Shown here: piece by piece, positions 17,845 to 26,263 of the stretch
Numbering within the stretch: position 1 is the first letter of the stretch
Layout: the number at the start of each line of letters is the position of its first letter
Source: Clostridium sp. K13
GTDB lineage: Bacteria; Bacillota; Clostridia; Clostridiales; Clostridiaceae
NCBI RefSeq assembly: GCF_019734195.1
Contig: NZ_JAASHM010000004.1
Coordinates: 1 to 64,000 of the forward strand
Length of the DNA stretch: 64,000 bases
Direction of reading: 5' to 3'
The notes under the pieces: model-generated
The model's input: only the letters and a program-made list of their open reading frames with translations
What the model was told of the DNA's origin: nothing
Databases searched by the model: none
Program-made: the position numbers and the translations under genes

Positions 17845-18810
17845 TTAATCTAAAATTTCTTTAACTTTCTCTTCTGATATCTTACATATTTTTGATATAT
17901 TACCTATTGTTTCTCCTTGGCTAGCTAATTTAAATACCTTTTTAGTAAGATTAATTCCTTCTTCTATTCCCTCTCCTCTTCCCTTTTCTATTCCTCTTTT
18001 TTCTACTTCGGGGTCATATAATGTTTTAGTCATTGTAGTCACCTCATTTTCTATATTTTCATCATTCATATAATTTCTATTTAAATATTCTATTAGATTT
18101 TGTATAGCTAATAGCATCTTATGAAAATCTTCACCTAATATTTCATCATCTTCAAATAATATTGCTGATTGTTTAGCTAATTTACCGGCAAGTTCTTTAG
18201 CATTATTAGATAATTCTTTTATTCTATTTAAATCCTTCTTATTATGTGCCTTTTCTAACTCTTTTCTTAACTTAAAAAGCTGTAATGGTATTAGGGGATA
18301 CATCTTCTTTTCTCTAAGTTGTTCATCACTGTATTCCCAATATTTCATTACATCTACTGTATAAATAATCTCCTTCTCATCTGGAAATATTATTTTTAAT
18401 TTTAATTGATTTTTAATATTTTTATTTTCTTCAAAAAATATTACTTTTTGCTTTGGGAAATATATAGTTCTTATGTCTTCTGTATAGTTCTTAAAACTTT
18501 TCAGTTGCTCTTTTCCCTTTTTAAAACCATACTCAAACATCCTAACAATCATTGTATTATCATTTTTTGTCTGAAATTCTATATGATAACTTGCCTTATT
18601 ATAATCTTTATTAAGAATATCAAAAAACATATCTCCTCTTAATATTCCTAAATCATCTTCAACAAACTCATTATTACTAACAGTTAATTCTACTTCATCT
18701 ACACTAAAATTTTCATTAAATATTCCATTTAATAACTTCACTAATACCTTATTAGATGTTGAAAATAAAAACTTTAGAACTTCATCTAATTTTACTTTCT
18801 CTTTTTCCAA
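17845..18810 (-). CDS. Rpn/PD-(D/E)XK nuclease family putative transposase
   Basis: A 321-residue Rpn-like protein, only distantly related to the one at 13401. It begins KVKLDEVLKFLFSTSNKVLVKLLNGIF, and the nuclease core is RGDMFFDILNKD...YHIEFQ (Asp, Glu, Gln). A long helical region and a C-terminal HTH-like segment (GETIGNISKICKISEEKVKEIL) follow. A glycine/glutamate-rich tract (EKRGIEKGRGEGIEEGINL) sits at residues ~270-290, as in many family members. It is bounded by R6 at its 3' end and R7 upstream. Confidence 0.85.
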   Translation of the reverse strand: MEKEKVKLDEVLKFLFSTSNKVLVKLLNGIFNENFSVDEVELTVSNNEFVEDDLGILRGDMFFDILNKDYNKASYHIEFQTKNDNTMIVRMFEYGFKKGKEQLKSFKNYTEDIRTIYFPKQKVIFFEENKNIKNQLKLKIIFPDEKEIIYTVDVMKYWEYSDEQLREKKMYPLIPLQLFKLRKELEKAHNKKDLNRIKELSNNAKELAGKLAKQSAILFEDDEILGEDFHKMLLAIQNLIEYLNRNYMNDENIENEVTTMTKTLYDPEVEKRGIEKGRGEGIEEGINLTKKVFKLASQGETIGNISKICKISEEKVKEILD

Positions 18811-18867
18811 CTAAACACCAACTTTCTATATTTATATTATAGCCCATATTTATTTTTTCTTAAACTA

Positions 18868-18978
18868 AAAGGCTAAATATTCATAATTTGAACATTTAGC
18901 CTTTAACTTAAGCTTGCCACTGGAAAATTTTAAAACCCCCGGGGGTACTTGAGAGGGACGAAGTCACTCTCTTGCTAT
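18868..18978 (-). repeat. Structured repeat R7 (full)
   Basis: Minus strand: TATAGCAAGAGAG/CCTCTC stem, ACCCCCGGGGGT palindrome, TTTTAAAATTTTCCAGTGGCAAGC, then AAAGGCTAAAT/ATTTAGCCTTT and TTTAG. The inner 55 bases are nearly identical to R9. No gene end is next to it on the minus-strand upstream side, so it is either solitary or left behind by a lost gene. Confidence 0.75.
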
Positions 18979-19050
18979 ACTTCCTTTATTTAAGAATTTT
19001 TTTATTTTTTTTTTAATATTTTTTTTATTAATCTATTCTAATATTCTTCT

Positions 19051-19181
19051 TTGTCGAAAGTTGTTATAATATTTTTTTACTTTTTTTTAATTCTTTATGA
19101 AATTAGAAAAAATCACCAATTTTAGTTTTGATTTTTTGAATATGCAGTATAATGAATACATCTTCAAGAATGTATATTCGA
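19051..19181 (+). promoter_or_regulatory. Left copy of the Spo0A-box / dual-palindrome module
   Basis: TTGTCGAAAGTTGTT at 19051-19065 contains a perfect 0A box (TGTCGAA). Eighty bases on comes TTTTTTGAATATGCAG, then TATAAT (19148-19153) and two 12-bp LexA-like palindromes: GAATACATCTTC (19154-19165) and GAATGTATATTC (19168-19179). The same elements with nearly the same spacing occur at 44002-44135 upstream of the sigma-factor gene. Here no sigma gene follows; partial repeat R8 and then the gene at 19439 come next. Confidence 0.6.
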
Positions 19182-19252
19182 TTTAAAAGAAAAGTCTGTA
19201 TATTTATCAACCATTAAATCTTCTATAATAAATTTTAATTTAACAAAAATAA

Positions 19253-19293
19253 AGCCAAGCTCTATACTAATACGTAAAGCTTGGCTCTGGAAA
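19253..19293 (-). repeat. Structured repeat R8 (terminator part only)
   Basis: AGCCAAGCT (19253-19261) pairs with AGCTTGGCT (19278-19286) and is followed on plus by the R-typical CTGGAAA. On minus the hairpin is followed by TTATTTTTG. The inner stems are missing. It lies where the sigma-factor gene would begin relative to the duplicated promoter. Confidence 0.55.
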
Positions 19294-19357
19294 TAAATTG
19301 ATACTTCAACATCTGATTGAACTTAATAAATTTTATTTTATTCAGTTGTAAAATTAC

Positions 19358-19397
19358 TTGAGAGTTATTATACTATGTATAGTATAATAACTCTCAA
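19358..19397. promoter_or_regulatory. Perfect 18-bp inverted repeat in the leader of the next gene
   Basis: TTGAGAGTTATTATACTA pairs perfectly with its partner at 19380-19397 around a TGTA loop. It ends 41 bases before the start codon of the plus-strand gene at 19439. There is no T run after it, so an operator or a 5'-UTR stem is more likely than a terminator. Confidence 0.55.
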
Positions 19398-19438
19398 CTT
19401 ATTTAAATATATATTTCAAAAGGAGATTTATAAGATTT

Positions 19439-20476
19439 ATGAAAAATCATTCTGTATATAAAGCTAAAAATAAAGCTATAAAGAAAAGACTTATATTAAT
19501 TCTTACTATTATATTAGTTCTTATATTATATTTAATATTTAATATTACTATAAATACTTATAGAACTATTATTAGTTCTAACACTATAAATATCACTAAT
19601 GACAATGATTCTAGTAATTATACTAATAGCTTTTCAATAGACAATAATTCAAATACTTTCCAACCATATTACACACCTAAATTAGCAATGTATGGAAATC
19701 CAACTATTACTCCTACTGTACCTCCATATATAACACTTAATCCAAATATGACTTCATTTATAAATTCCCATGAAGATGGAGTTGCTCCAAATGGTCTTGA
19801 TCCAACTACTCCTTGGTATTATGGCACAATTATAAGAAAAAGTATTAAACCTAACTGGACTAGAGTTGGACTATGGGGACAAGTGTATTTACAAGCTGGA
19901 TATACAACTATTCCTGAAAACGTTGGTATAGAATTAAGCAATTTTCAGCAATATATATATAATCCCTCTACAAAACAATGGGACTTAATTCATAATATTT
20001 ACTTTAATGACGAAAATACTCTGTTTTATGACGATAACTTCGAGAATGATTATAGCCAACAATTTTACAATAATAAAAAAATTATTAATGATGGCAAGTC
20101 TGTAGTTATACGTTGGACTGAAGAAAACAAAAATTTCAATTTTCATCCATATTCTAATGAAAAGAAAGATTTTTTATATAGTGGATATGCCATTAATAAC
20201 AATATGCCATATATAATTAGTAAACTAGATGCAAGATTAGTTAAATGGGATGAAAATGGAGAAGATAACTTAGATTCAGCTCAGTTTATATTTAACGTTG
20301 GTGGAGATTATTGGGATACTTATAATGAGACATGGTCATATAATTGGTCTTCTAATGGTGAAATTGGTGGAGGACAATTCAGAAAAGTTACACGTAACTG
20401 GAAAACTGCTTGGTTCACTAATGTCCCTGAGGAATTATGCGATGAATTAATACCTTCTAGTTTTATATCTTATTAA
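19439..20476 (+). CDS. Membrane-anchored extracellular protein of unknown function
   Basis: A 345-residue protein with a basic start (KAKNKAIKKR), one membrane helix (LILILTIILVLILYLIF), a Ser/Asn/Thr-rich spacer to about residue 85, and a tryptophan/tyrosine/asparagine-rich extracellular domain (GLWGQVYLQAGYTT, IRWTEENKNFNFHPY, GGDYWDTYNETWSYNWSS). The aromatic-rich beta-type sequence suggests sugar or wall binding, but I recognise no family. AAAGGAG precedes the ATG. It is the only plus-strand gene in the polysaccharide region, and its leader carries the duplicated Spo0A/LexA-like module and an 18-bp palindrome. A role in the extracellular matrix is inference from position. Confidence 0.8.
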   Translation: MKNHSVYKAKNKAIKKRLILILTIILVLILYLIFNITINTYRTIISSNTINITNDNDSSNYTNSFSIDNNSNTFQPYYTPKLAMYGNPTITPTVPPYITLNPNMTSFINSHEDGVAPNGLDPTTPWYYGTIIRKSIKPNWTRVGLWGQVYLQAGYTTIPENVGIELSNFQQYIYNPSTKQWDLIHNIYFNDENTLFYDDNFENDYSQQFYNNKKIINDGKSVVIRWTEENKNFNFHPYSNEKKDFLYSGYAINNNMPYIISKLDARLVKWDENGEDNLDSAQFIFNVGGDYWDTYNETWSYNWSSNGEIGGGQFRKVTRNWKTAWFTNVPEELCDELIPSSFISY

Positions 20477-20497
20477 CCTTAAAATACAAGTTGGCTA

Positions 20498-20549
20498 AAA
20501 TAAATTATACTCATATTAAATATAACTTAAATATGAGTATAATTTATTT
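20498..20549. terminator. Bidirectional terminator between convergent genes
   Basis: A 20-bp perfect stem from AAATAAATTATACTCATATT (20498-20517) and its complement (20530-20549), with A/T tails on both sides. It lies between the ends of the plus-strand gene (20476) and the minus-strand gene (20558). Confidence 0.75.
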
Positions 20550-20557
20550 CCTATTTA

Positions 20558-21226
20558 TTATTCCCTTGGATAACTCTCAAGCAATAATAAATAGTTACTT
20601 ACTTCTTCATAAATATTTTCATATAATGGACTTAATACTTCTAAATCTAAATTATCCCCACTTAGATTATAATAATTCTTTAAAAATAATCTACAAGCTA
20701 AATTATTGTTATAATCATCAATATTTACATATGTATATAATAAAGTATTTTCATAGCTATTTAAATATGAAAAAAGTAACTCTTCATACTTTATATTATT
20801 CTGCTCAACTAATAACTTTTCTTCCTCATTCATCTGCCTTGATGTTACTATAATATCATGCTCTCCATTAATTAAAGAAAGTATTAATTCATTATTGTAC
20901 TCATTACTTACAATATCTACTTCAACATTTTCATTTAAAGCTTTAACACTTTCAAATGTATTAGTTAAGGCTTGTATCCCTTCTGGTATAGCAGCAACTC
21001 TAACTATACTTAACTCTTGGCTAACTGAACTATTTTTCACTTCATTACTTTCTTGAAAACTTTCTTCATTTTCAACTGTTATATTATCTTCTTTAGATAT
21101 ATTTTTATTTAAGTTATTAAAGCCAGCATACATTATCCCTGCTCCAACAACTATAACTATAGCTAGTACTATCTTAATACTTTCTTTATATTTTCTCTTA
21201 TTTTTATCTTTTCTTGATTTATACAC
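20558..21226 (-). CDS. Membrane-anchored PBP-like protein, short
   Basis: A 222-residue protein: basic N-terminus, one membrane helix (ESIKIVLAIVIVVGAGIMYAG), an acidic linker, then an alpha/beta segment resembling part of a PstS/PBP-type solute-binding domain (SIVRVAAIPEGIQALTNTF, SLINGEHDIIVTSRQMNEEEK, CRLFLKNYYN). It is shorter than a full binding protein. The start is GTG, with AGAAGGGAT upstream at slightly long spacing. It is the last gene of the minus-strand polysaccharide region, 18 bases after the acyltransferase, so it is probably in the same transcript. Its role is unknown. Confidence 0.65.
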   Translation of the reverse strand: MYKSRKDKNKRKYKESIKIVLAIVIVVGAGIMYAGFNNLNKNISKEDNITVENEESFQESNEVKNSSVSQELSIVRVAAIPEGIQALTNTFESVKALNENVEVDIVSNEYNNELILSLINGEHDIIVTSRQMNEEEKLLVEQNNIKYEELLFSYLNSYENTLLYTYVNIDDYNNNLACRLFLKNYYNLSGDNLDLEVLSPLYENIYEEVSNYLLLLESYPRE

Positions 21227-21243
21227 CTACGAAACAATCCCTT

Positions 21244-22260
21244 CTATAATAAGTTTTTAATAACTGGAGTTTTCTTTAATAAATAAGAAATTGCTACACT
21301 AACAATATATGTATATATAATTCCTAAAACTACATATAATAAATATTTTGATACCTCTAATGTAGCATAATCAATATTCCACATCTTTTGATATCCTTCT
21401 AATATAAATATATGTAAAATATATATTCCCATAAATAAAGAACTTACTTTTGTAACATCTGAATTCTTAAATTTTATTTGCTTAAATAATGTAAATACAG
21501 ATACAGTCTGAATAAATACCAATATCCATGAATAATGAATAAATAGCATCTCTTGTCCACCTTGTGCTATTGATGTTTCTAATGTAAAAAATATAATCAT
21601 AGCAGTTGATAATAAATACATTATTGTAGACTTTAATTTATTATTAAATAGCTTAAGATCATATTCATATAAATAATATCCTAGTATAAAGTAAATCATA
21701 TATCCAGCTACATAATTTAGATTTAATACTGAACCTAAATCTACATAAAAATACTTACTAATAACAGGTATTAATGTATTACAGATTACTCCTATTATTA
21801 ACATTGTTTCAATTTCGATTTTTTTACTATTCTTTACAAACTTAAATATTATAGGAACTGCTAAATATAACCCTATTATTGAATATAAGAACCATAAATG
21901 ATAAAAACCATTGCCTAGTAACACATTTTTTGTATGTTCAGCAAAAGTAAATGTTCTGTTAAACCAAAAACTATATGCATATCCCCAAACTATAACTGGT
22001 ATTACTACTCTTTTAAATCTACTTATTAAAAACTTTTTTATATCTAAATCATCTTTTTTTAAAATTAAAATACCACTTATCATAAAAAATATTGGTACAC
22101 AAAATCTAAAGAAAGCATCTATACTAATAGCTGTTGAAAATACTGATAAATTAGAATTTATATTACTTCCTAATACATAAGATGCTCTACTAATAACATG
22201 AATAGCTACTACTGCAATAGATGCTATTAATCTTAAATACTCTAAATATAATATTCTCAT
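21244..22260 (-). CDS. Acyltransferase 3 family membrane protein (WecH/OatA-like)
   Basis: A 338-residue integral membrane acyltransferase with about ten helices. The start is YLEYLRLIASIAVVAIHVIS with the conserved His, then FRFCVPIFFMISGILI and the RFKRVVIPVIVWG loop. Such enzymes O-acetylate (or otherwise acylate) surface sugars using cytosolic acyl donors. It sits at the 3' end of locus A, 14 bases after a GT4 gene, so it probably decorates the locus A polymer. The acyl group and target sugar cannot be read from sequence. Confidence 0.88.
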   Translation of the reverse strand: MRILYLEYLRLIASIAVVAIHVISRASYVLGSNINSNLSVFSTAISIDAFFRFCVPIFFMISGILILKKDDLDIKKFLISRFKRVVIPVIVWGYAYSFWFNRTFTFAEHTKNVLLGNGFYHLWFLYSIIGLYLAVPIIFKFVKNSKKIEIETMLIIGVICNTLIPVISKYFYVDLGSVLNLNYVAGYMIYFILGYYLYEYDLKLFNNKLKSTIMYLLSTAMIIFFTLETSIAQGGQEMLFIHYSWILVFIQTVSVFTLFKQIKFKNSDVTKVSSLFMGIYILHIFILEGYQKMWNIDYATLEVSKYLLYVVLGIIYTYIVSVAISYLLKKTPVIKNLL

Positions 22261-22273
22261 TCTAAAAATTCTC

Positions 22274-23506
22274 CTATTTATTTTTTGTTTTTGAGATTAC
22301 TTCATTATATATATCCATAATTTTCGTATAATATTTATCAATATCAAATTCTTTAGATTTTTCTATAGAATTCTTAACTAAACTATCATACTCTTGCTCA
22401 TCCAAACTAAAGATCCAATCTATTTTTTCCGCCAATTCTTTACTATTTCCACTTTCAAATATAGCTCCATTAACTTTATCTTCTATATTTTCTTGTATAG
22501 CTCCCATTTTACTTCCTATTACTGGAGTCCCTAATGCAAATGATTCAGTTACTGTTAATCCAAAAGCCTCATGCCATATTGATGGTAATACTGTACATTT
22601 AGCTTTTGCTATCTCACTATGTAAATCTTGCCCTGATTTAAACCCTAAGAAACTTACATTCTTTATTTTATTTTCCTTTATAAATACTTTTAACCTTTCC
22701 TCTTCTGGACCTATGCCAACTATATTTACATTTATATCAGATTTGATATACTTTAAAGCTTCCATCAATACAAACAAACCTTTTTCATTTGATAGTCTAC
22801 CATAATATAAAAGAGTATTTTCTTTCTTTATCTTCGATAAATCAATATTATGATTAACTGTTAAAAAGTTAGGTAAACTTTTTATCTTATTACCATCAAT
22901 ACCAGACTTTATTAATTCATTTGCAACAAAGTTACTTGGTGTAATTATCTTGTCCACTAAATCATATGATCCCTTAAATCTATGATAATAAGCCTCTATA
23001 GTCATTAATAAACTGTTAACTAAGGAATCCTTATGACACTTAGTTTTTAAACAATTAATATACTTTCCACCATAACACTTTCTACAAACACCATTGTTAT
23101 ATAATTTATAGTTTGGACATACAATCTTATAATCATGTGATACATAAACCATTGGAATATTATATTTCTTTAATGCATGTATAACTGATGGTGTTAATTG
23201 ATGATATATTAAATTAATATGTGCTACATCTGGTTTAGTGTCTTCTATCAATCTACAAATATTAACATATGCCTCTCTTGAATTTATTAATTTTAATCCA
23301 TTTGTTATTTTTTTTATTCCACCCTGTGTATAATCTATATTTTTCACAAAGTATTCACTATATTTAGATGGAAAGTTTTTTTCACTCTTCATACTGAACA
23401 TTACTATTTCATGTCCATTTTTCTCTAACATATCCTTTAATGCAAATAAATATGTTTCACTTCCACCCCGTATATAATTATACTTATCTATCATTAATAT
23501 CTTCAT
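22274..23506 (-). CDS. GT4 family glycosyltransferase with Cys cluster
   Basis: A 410-residue GT-B enzyme. The N-terminal domain starts MKILMIDKYNYIRGGSETY and the donor site is WHEAFGLTVTESFALGTPVIG (E-x7-E type). Between them, residues ~130-155 hold a cysteine-rich insert (CPNYKLYNNGVCRKCYGG...CLKTKC) seen in a subset of these transferases, possibly a metal site. It overlaps the upstream flippase gene by four bases (translational coupling). It adds a sugar to the undecaprenyl-linked repeat of locus A; donor and linkage are unknown. Confidence 0.9.
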   Translation of the reverse strand: MKILMIDKYNYIRGGSETYLFALKDMLEKNGHEIVMFSMKSEKNFPSKYSEYFVKNIDYTQGGIKKITNGLKLINSREAYVNICRLIEDTKPDVAHINLIYHQLTPSVIHALKKYNIPMVYVSHDYKIVCPNYKLYNNGVCRKCYGGKYINCLKTKCHKDSLVNSLLMTIEAYYHRFKGSYDLVDKIITPSNFVANELIKSGIDGNKIKSLPNFLTVNHNIDLSKIKKENTLLYYGRLSNEKGLFVLMEALKYIKSDINVNIVGIGPEEERLKVFIKENKIKNVSFLGFKSGQDLHSEIAKAKCTVLPSIWHEAFGLTVTESFALGTPVIGSKMGAIQENIEDKVNGAIFESGNSKELAEKIDWIFSLDEQEYDSLVKNSIEKSKEFDIDKYYTKIMDIYNEVISKTKNK

Positions 23507-24933
23507 ATAGCCTCCTGCTTTCTCTTCTTTAATAAATTTATTAAATCTAAAATAACAAATTTATATAATAACAATATAACTGTTAAAGATATAAAACTTA
23601 ATAATATTGATTTTATATTTGTAGAATTAAAACTTGAATATACTGCTAAAACAACTAGTGTGCTTACACTTATATATAATCTCTTTAGATTATAATCTAC
23701 ATAATAAAATCTTTGTGATATTACTGTTCTAACGATAAAGAAAATCATATATGATATTCCTGTTGAAATAGCTGCTCCTTTTGCACCTAATACAGGAACT
23801 AAAATCATGTTTCCTATAATATTTGCTACCGCTGCTATTAGTGATGTTATTATATGATACCTAGTCTTTTTCTTGAAATTTATGCCAATCACCGTAGTTT
23901 CTGATATTGTGTACATTATTGGCATCAATGCTAAAACCGGAAATATGAAAATAGCATCCCTATATTTACTCCCTAATAAAATTACTATAATATCTTTAAA
24001 TGTTATTATTCCTACTCCTATTAGTAACATAAGCATTGATACTATGGAATTTACTTTGCTAAAGAATTCTGTATTTTCTGGGCTTTCTTTATACTTTTCA
24101 TTAGCTACAGGCACCCAAAATGTTATAAAGGATTCCTGAACAGAATTTATTATCGCAACAATGGTAAATGCTGATGAATAAATTCCTAACTCTAAATATC
24201 CATTATATGCACTTACAAAAAACTTATCTGTTGATTGTAATATCCATGTAATTGACATTGAGAGAATTAATGGCATTCCAAATTTAATCATTTCTCTCAT
24301 TGGAGTTTTTATTTCTCCCCTATTTGAGAAACTAAACCATTGCTTTCTTTCTATTATTACAGCTAAAACCGCAACTACTACATTTGATAAAACAGCTGCA
24401 AATACAAGAGTTCTGTAATCTTGTTTAAAATATTTAAAAGTTGCTACTATAAATAATATATATGAAACCCTTCCCAAAACTTGCAAAAACGAATAACTCT
24501 TACCTTTTTGCTGCATTCTTACTACTAATACTGAAAATTTATTTATTATATTGAATGTGTTATGTATTATTATTACAAATATTAATAATATAGAACATTG
24601 TCCTATTATCATTTTAGATAATGGCTTATAGAAAATTACTAATATTAATGACAATATAATATTTACTATCATAGATAACTTTACTACCCTTACTAGTAAT
24701 TTTCCCCTTACCTCTTCATCCTCTTCATAAAAAAATCTTATATAAGATTGATCTAATCCCAACATTAGGATAAATAAAAATAAACTTGTTAATGTATTAA
24801 ACATAGAGAATTTTCCAAATTCCTCTGGAAGTATCAATCTTGTTATTATTGGAGAAGATATAAATCCGGTTATTAGTACAATTAAGTTTCCTATCCCAAA
24901 TTCAATAAACTTTTTAAACAATTTATTATTCAA
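23503..24933 (-). CDS. Wzx-type polysaccharide flippase (locus A)
   Basis: A 476-residue MOP-superfamily protein with about 12-14 membrane helices. The start is FIEFGIGNLIVLITGFISSPIITRLILPEEFGKFSMFNT, the typical first helices of polysaccharide-export (Wzx) proteins. It moves the lipid-linked repeat unit across the membrane for the polymerase at 26264-27466. It is one of two flippases in the region; the other is at 28926. The four-base overlap with the next gene suggests coupled translation. Confidence 0.9.
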   Translation of the reverse strand: MNNKLFKKFIEFGIGNLIVLITGFISSPIITRLILPEEFGKFSMFNTLTSLFLFILMLGLDQSYIRFFYEEDEEVRGKLLVRVVKLSMIVNIILSLILVIFYKPLSKMIIGQCSILLIFVIIIHNTFNIINKFSVLVVRMQQKGKSYSFLQVLGRVSYILFIVATFKYFKQDYRTLVFAAVLSNVVVAVLAVIIERKQWFSFSNRGEIKTPMREMIKFGMPLILSMSITWILQSTDKFFVSAYNGYLELGIYSSAFTIVAIINSVQESFITFWVPVANEKYKESPENTEFFSKVNSIVSMLMLLIGVGIITFKDIIVILLGSKYRDAIFIFPVLALMPIMYTISETTVIGINFKKKTRYHIITSLIAAVANIIGNMILVPVLGAKGAAISTGISYMIFFIVRTVISQRFYYVDYNLKRLYISVSTLVVLAVYSSFNSTNIKSILLSFISLTVILLLYKFVILDLINLLKKRKQEAI

Positions 24934-24987
24934 TTATGTGCACCTCTTATATTGTTATATTACGCAATACTTCTATTTCTATAATAA

Positions 24988-26112
24988 TCAATTAGAATCA
25001 ATTTTCTTTGAAACTAATGAATTTAATACTTCTCTCGTTTTAATCGCTACATCATCCCAATTATATTTTTTTAATATAAAGTCCTTTGATGCTGCTTTGT
25101 AGTTATTAACCAATTCCTTATTTGAGATTAAAGTTTTTAATTGTTTTTCTAAATCTGAAGTATCCTTACTTTTAAAATACATAGCATTTTTTTCTACTAC
25201 TTCTAAATTTTCCTCTATATCACTTACTAAACAAGCCTGCCCATAAGCCATTGCTTCTAATAAGCTTATTGGTAAACCTTCTATTTCTGATGGTAATACA
25301 TATAAATAGGCATTAGTAAATAACTCATCTACTAAATCACCAGTTACAAATCCTGTAAATATTATATTAGGATTATCTTTTGCCTTCTCTTTAAGCTCAT
25401 TTACATAATCATCACTATGACTACTGCCACCAGCAATTACAAGTTTTTTAGATGTTTCTAAATTTTTAAAAGCATCAATTAAATAATGAGCCCCCTTTTC
25501 TGGTACTAACCTTGCTAAAAATAATATGTATTGATCTTTTTCTAAATTAAACTTCTCTTTTATTTTATTTGGTACTAAATTTTTCTTTTCGTCTATTCCA
25601 TTAGGTATATATATTATATCTGTATTCTTATATTTCTCCTTGTAATATTTAACCATACTTTTCGAAACACTTATTGTTTTATGTGGGAATTTAATACTAG
25701 CTATTTCCCCTAGCTTTAATGCTAACCTTCCAGCTATACCCCACTTTTCTCTTTTCCAATCTAATCCATGAGATGTAACAATAACCTTTTTACCGAAAAT
25801 TCTTGGAATAAACGACAATAATGATGGTCCTAATGCATGATAATGTATAATATCACTCTTTGATTTAATAGCATCTATAGTTGCTAAAAATGTATATGTT
25901 ATAGCATCTAAATGTTTTGTATTTATTGAAGGTATATATTTTATATTTATTCCCTTATATTTATCATATTTTTCCTCGCAATAGCTTTCTCTACAATATA
26001 CAGTTACATTTTCTCCATAGCAAGCTAATCTACTAGCAATCTCCTCAACATGAATTTCTACACCTCCAGCTCTTGAAGGAATTCCCTTTTGTCCTATTAT
26101 AGCTAATTTCAT
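24988..26112 (-). CDS. GT4 family glycosyltransferase (DUF1972-type)
   Basis: A 374-residue GT-B enzyme starting MKLAIIGQKGIPSRAGGVEIHVEEIA, the pattern of rhamnosyltransferase-like GT4 proteins with a DUF1972 N-terminus. Later it shows VTSHGLDWKREKWG, a donor-binding LARLVPEKGAHYL and the E-x7-E element PSEIEGLPISLLEAMAYG. I start it at 26112 because GGAGGA precedes that ATG at ideal spacing. A 118-bp mobile element has inserted immediately upstream, between this gene and the polymerase gene, and may affect its expression. Confidence 0.9.
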   Translation of the reverse strand: MKLAIIGQKGIPSRAGGVEIHVEEIASRLACYGENVTVYCRESYCEEKYDKYKGINIKYIPSINTKHLDAITYTFLATIDAIKSKSDIIHYHALGPSLLSFIPRIFGKKVIVTSHGLDWKREKWGIAGRLALKLGEIASIKFPHKTISVSKSMVKYYKEKYKNTDIIYIPNGIDEKKNLVPNKIKEKFNLEKDQYILFLARLVPEKGAHYLIDAFKNLETSKKLVIAGGSSHSDDYVNELKEKAKDNPNIIFTGFVTGDLVDELFTNAYLYVLPSEIEGLPISLLEAMAYGQACLVSDIEENLEVVEKNAMYFKSKDTSDLEKQLKTLISNKELVNNYKAASKDFILKKYNWDDVAIKTREVLNSLVSKKIDSN

Positions 26113-26126
26113 TTTATCCTCCATAT

Positions 26127-26260
26127 CATAATACGAATCTGTTAAGTTATATGAATATTACGCTTCTCAACCTTATGAAATACAATAAGTTACCGGCTCC
26201 GCTAGATATAGCTTTGCTAAAAATTCTTGATTTTCAACAGCTTAACAGATTCCATAATAC
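26127..26260. mobile_element. MITE-like element with 12-bp inverted ends and 8-bp target duplication
   Basis: The element spans 26135-26252 (118 bp). It begins GAATCTGTTAAG and ends CTTAACAGATTC, exact inverted repeats. The direct repeat CATAATAC flanks it on both sides (26127-26134 and 26253-26260). It encodes no protein, so it depends on a transposase elsewhere. A second copy of one end lies at 66-77. An 8-bp duplication fits several IS families, so the parent is not assigned. Confidence 0.85.
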
Positions 26261-26263
26261 TAT

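Noticed and set aside
10941-18978. Integron-like attC sites at gene 3' ends
   Set aside because: Although R copies follow genes and fold into hairpins, they lack the GTTRRRY/RYYYAAC core sites, there is no integrase, and genes are not packed as single-gene cassettes in one array.
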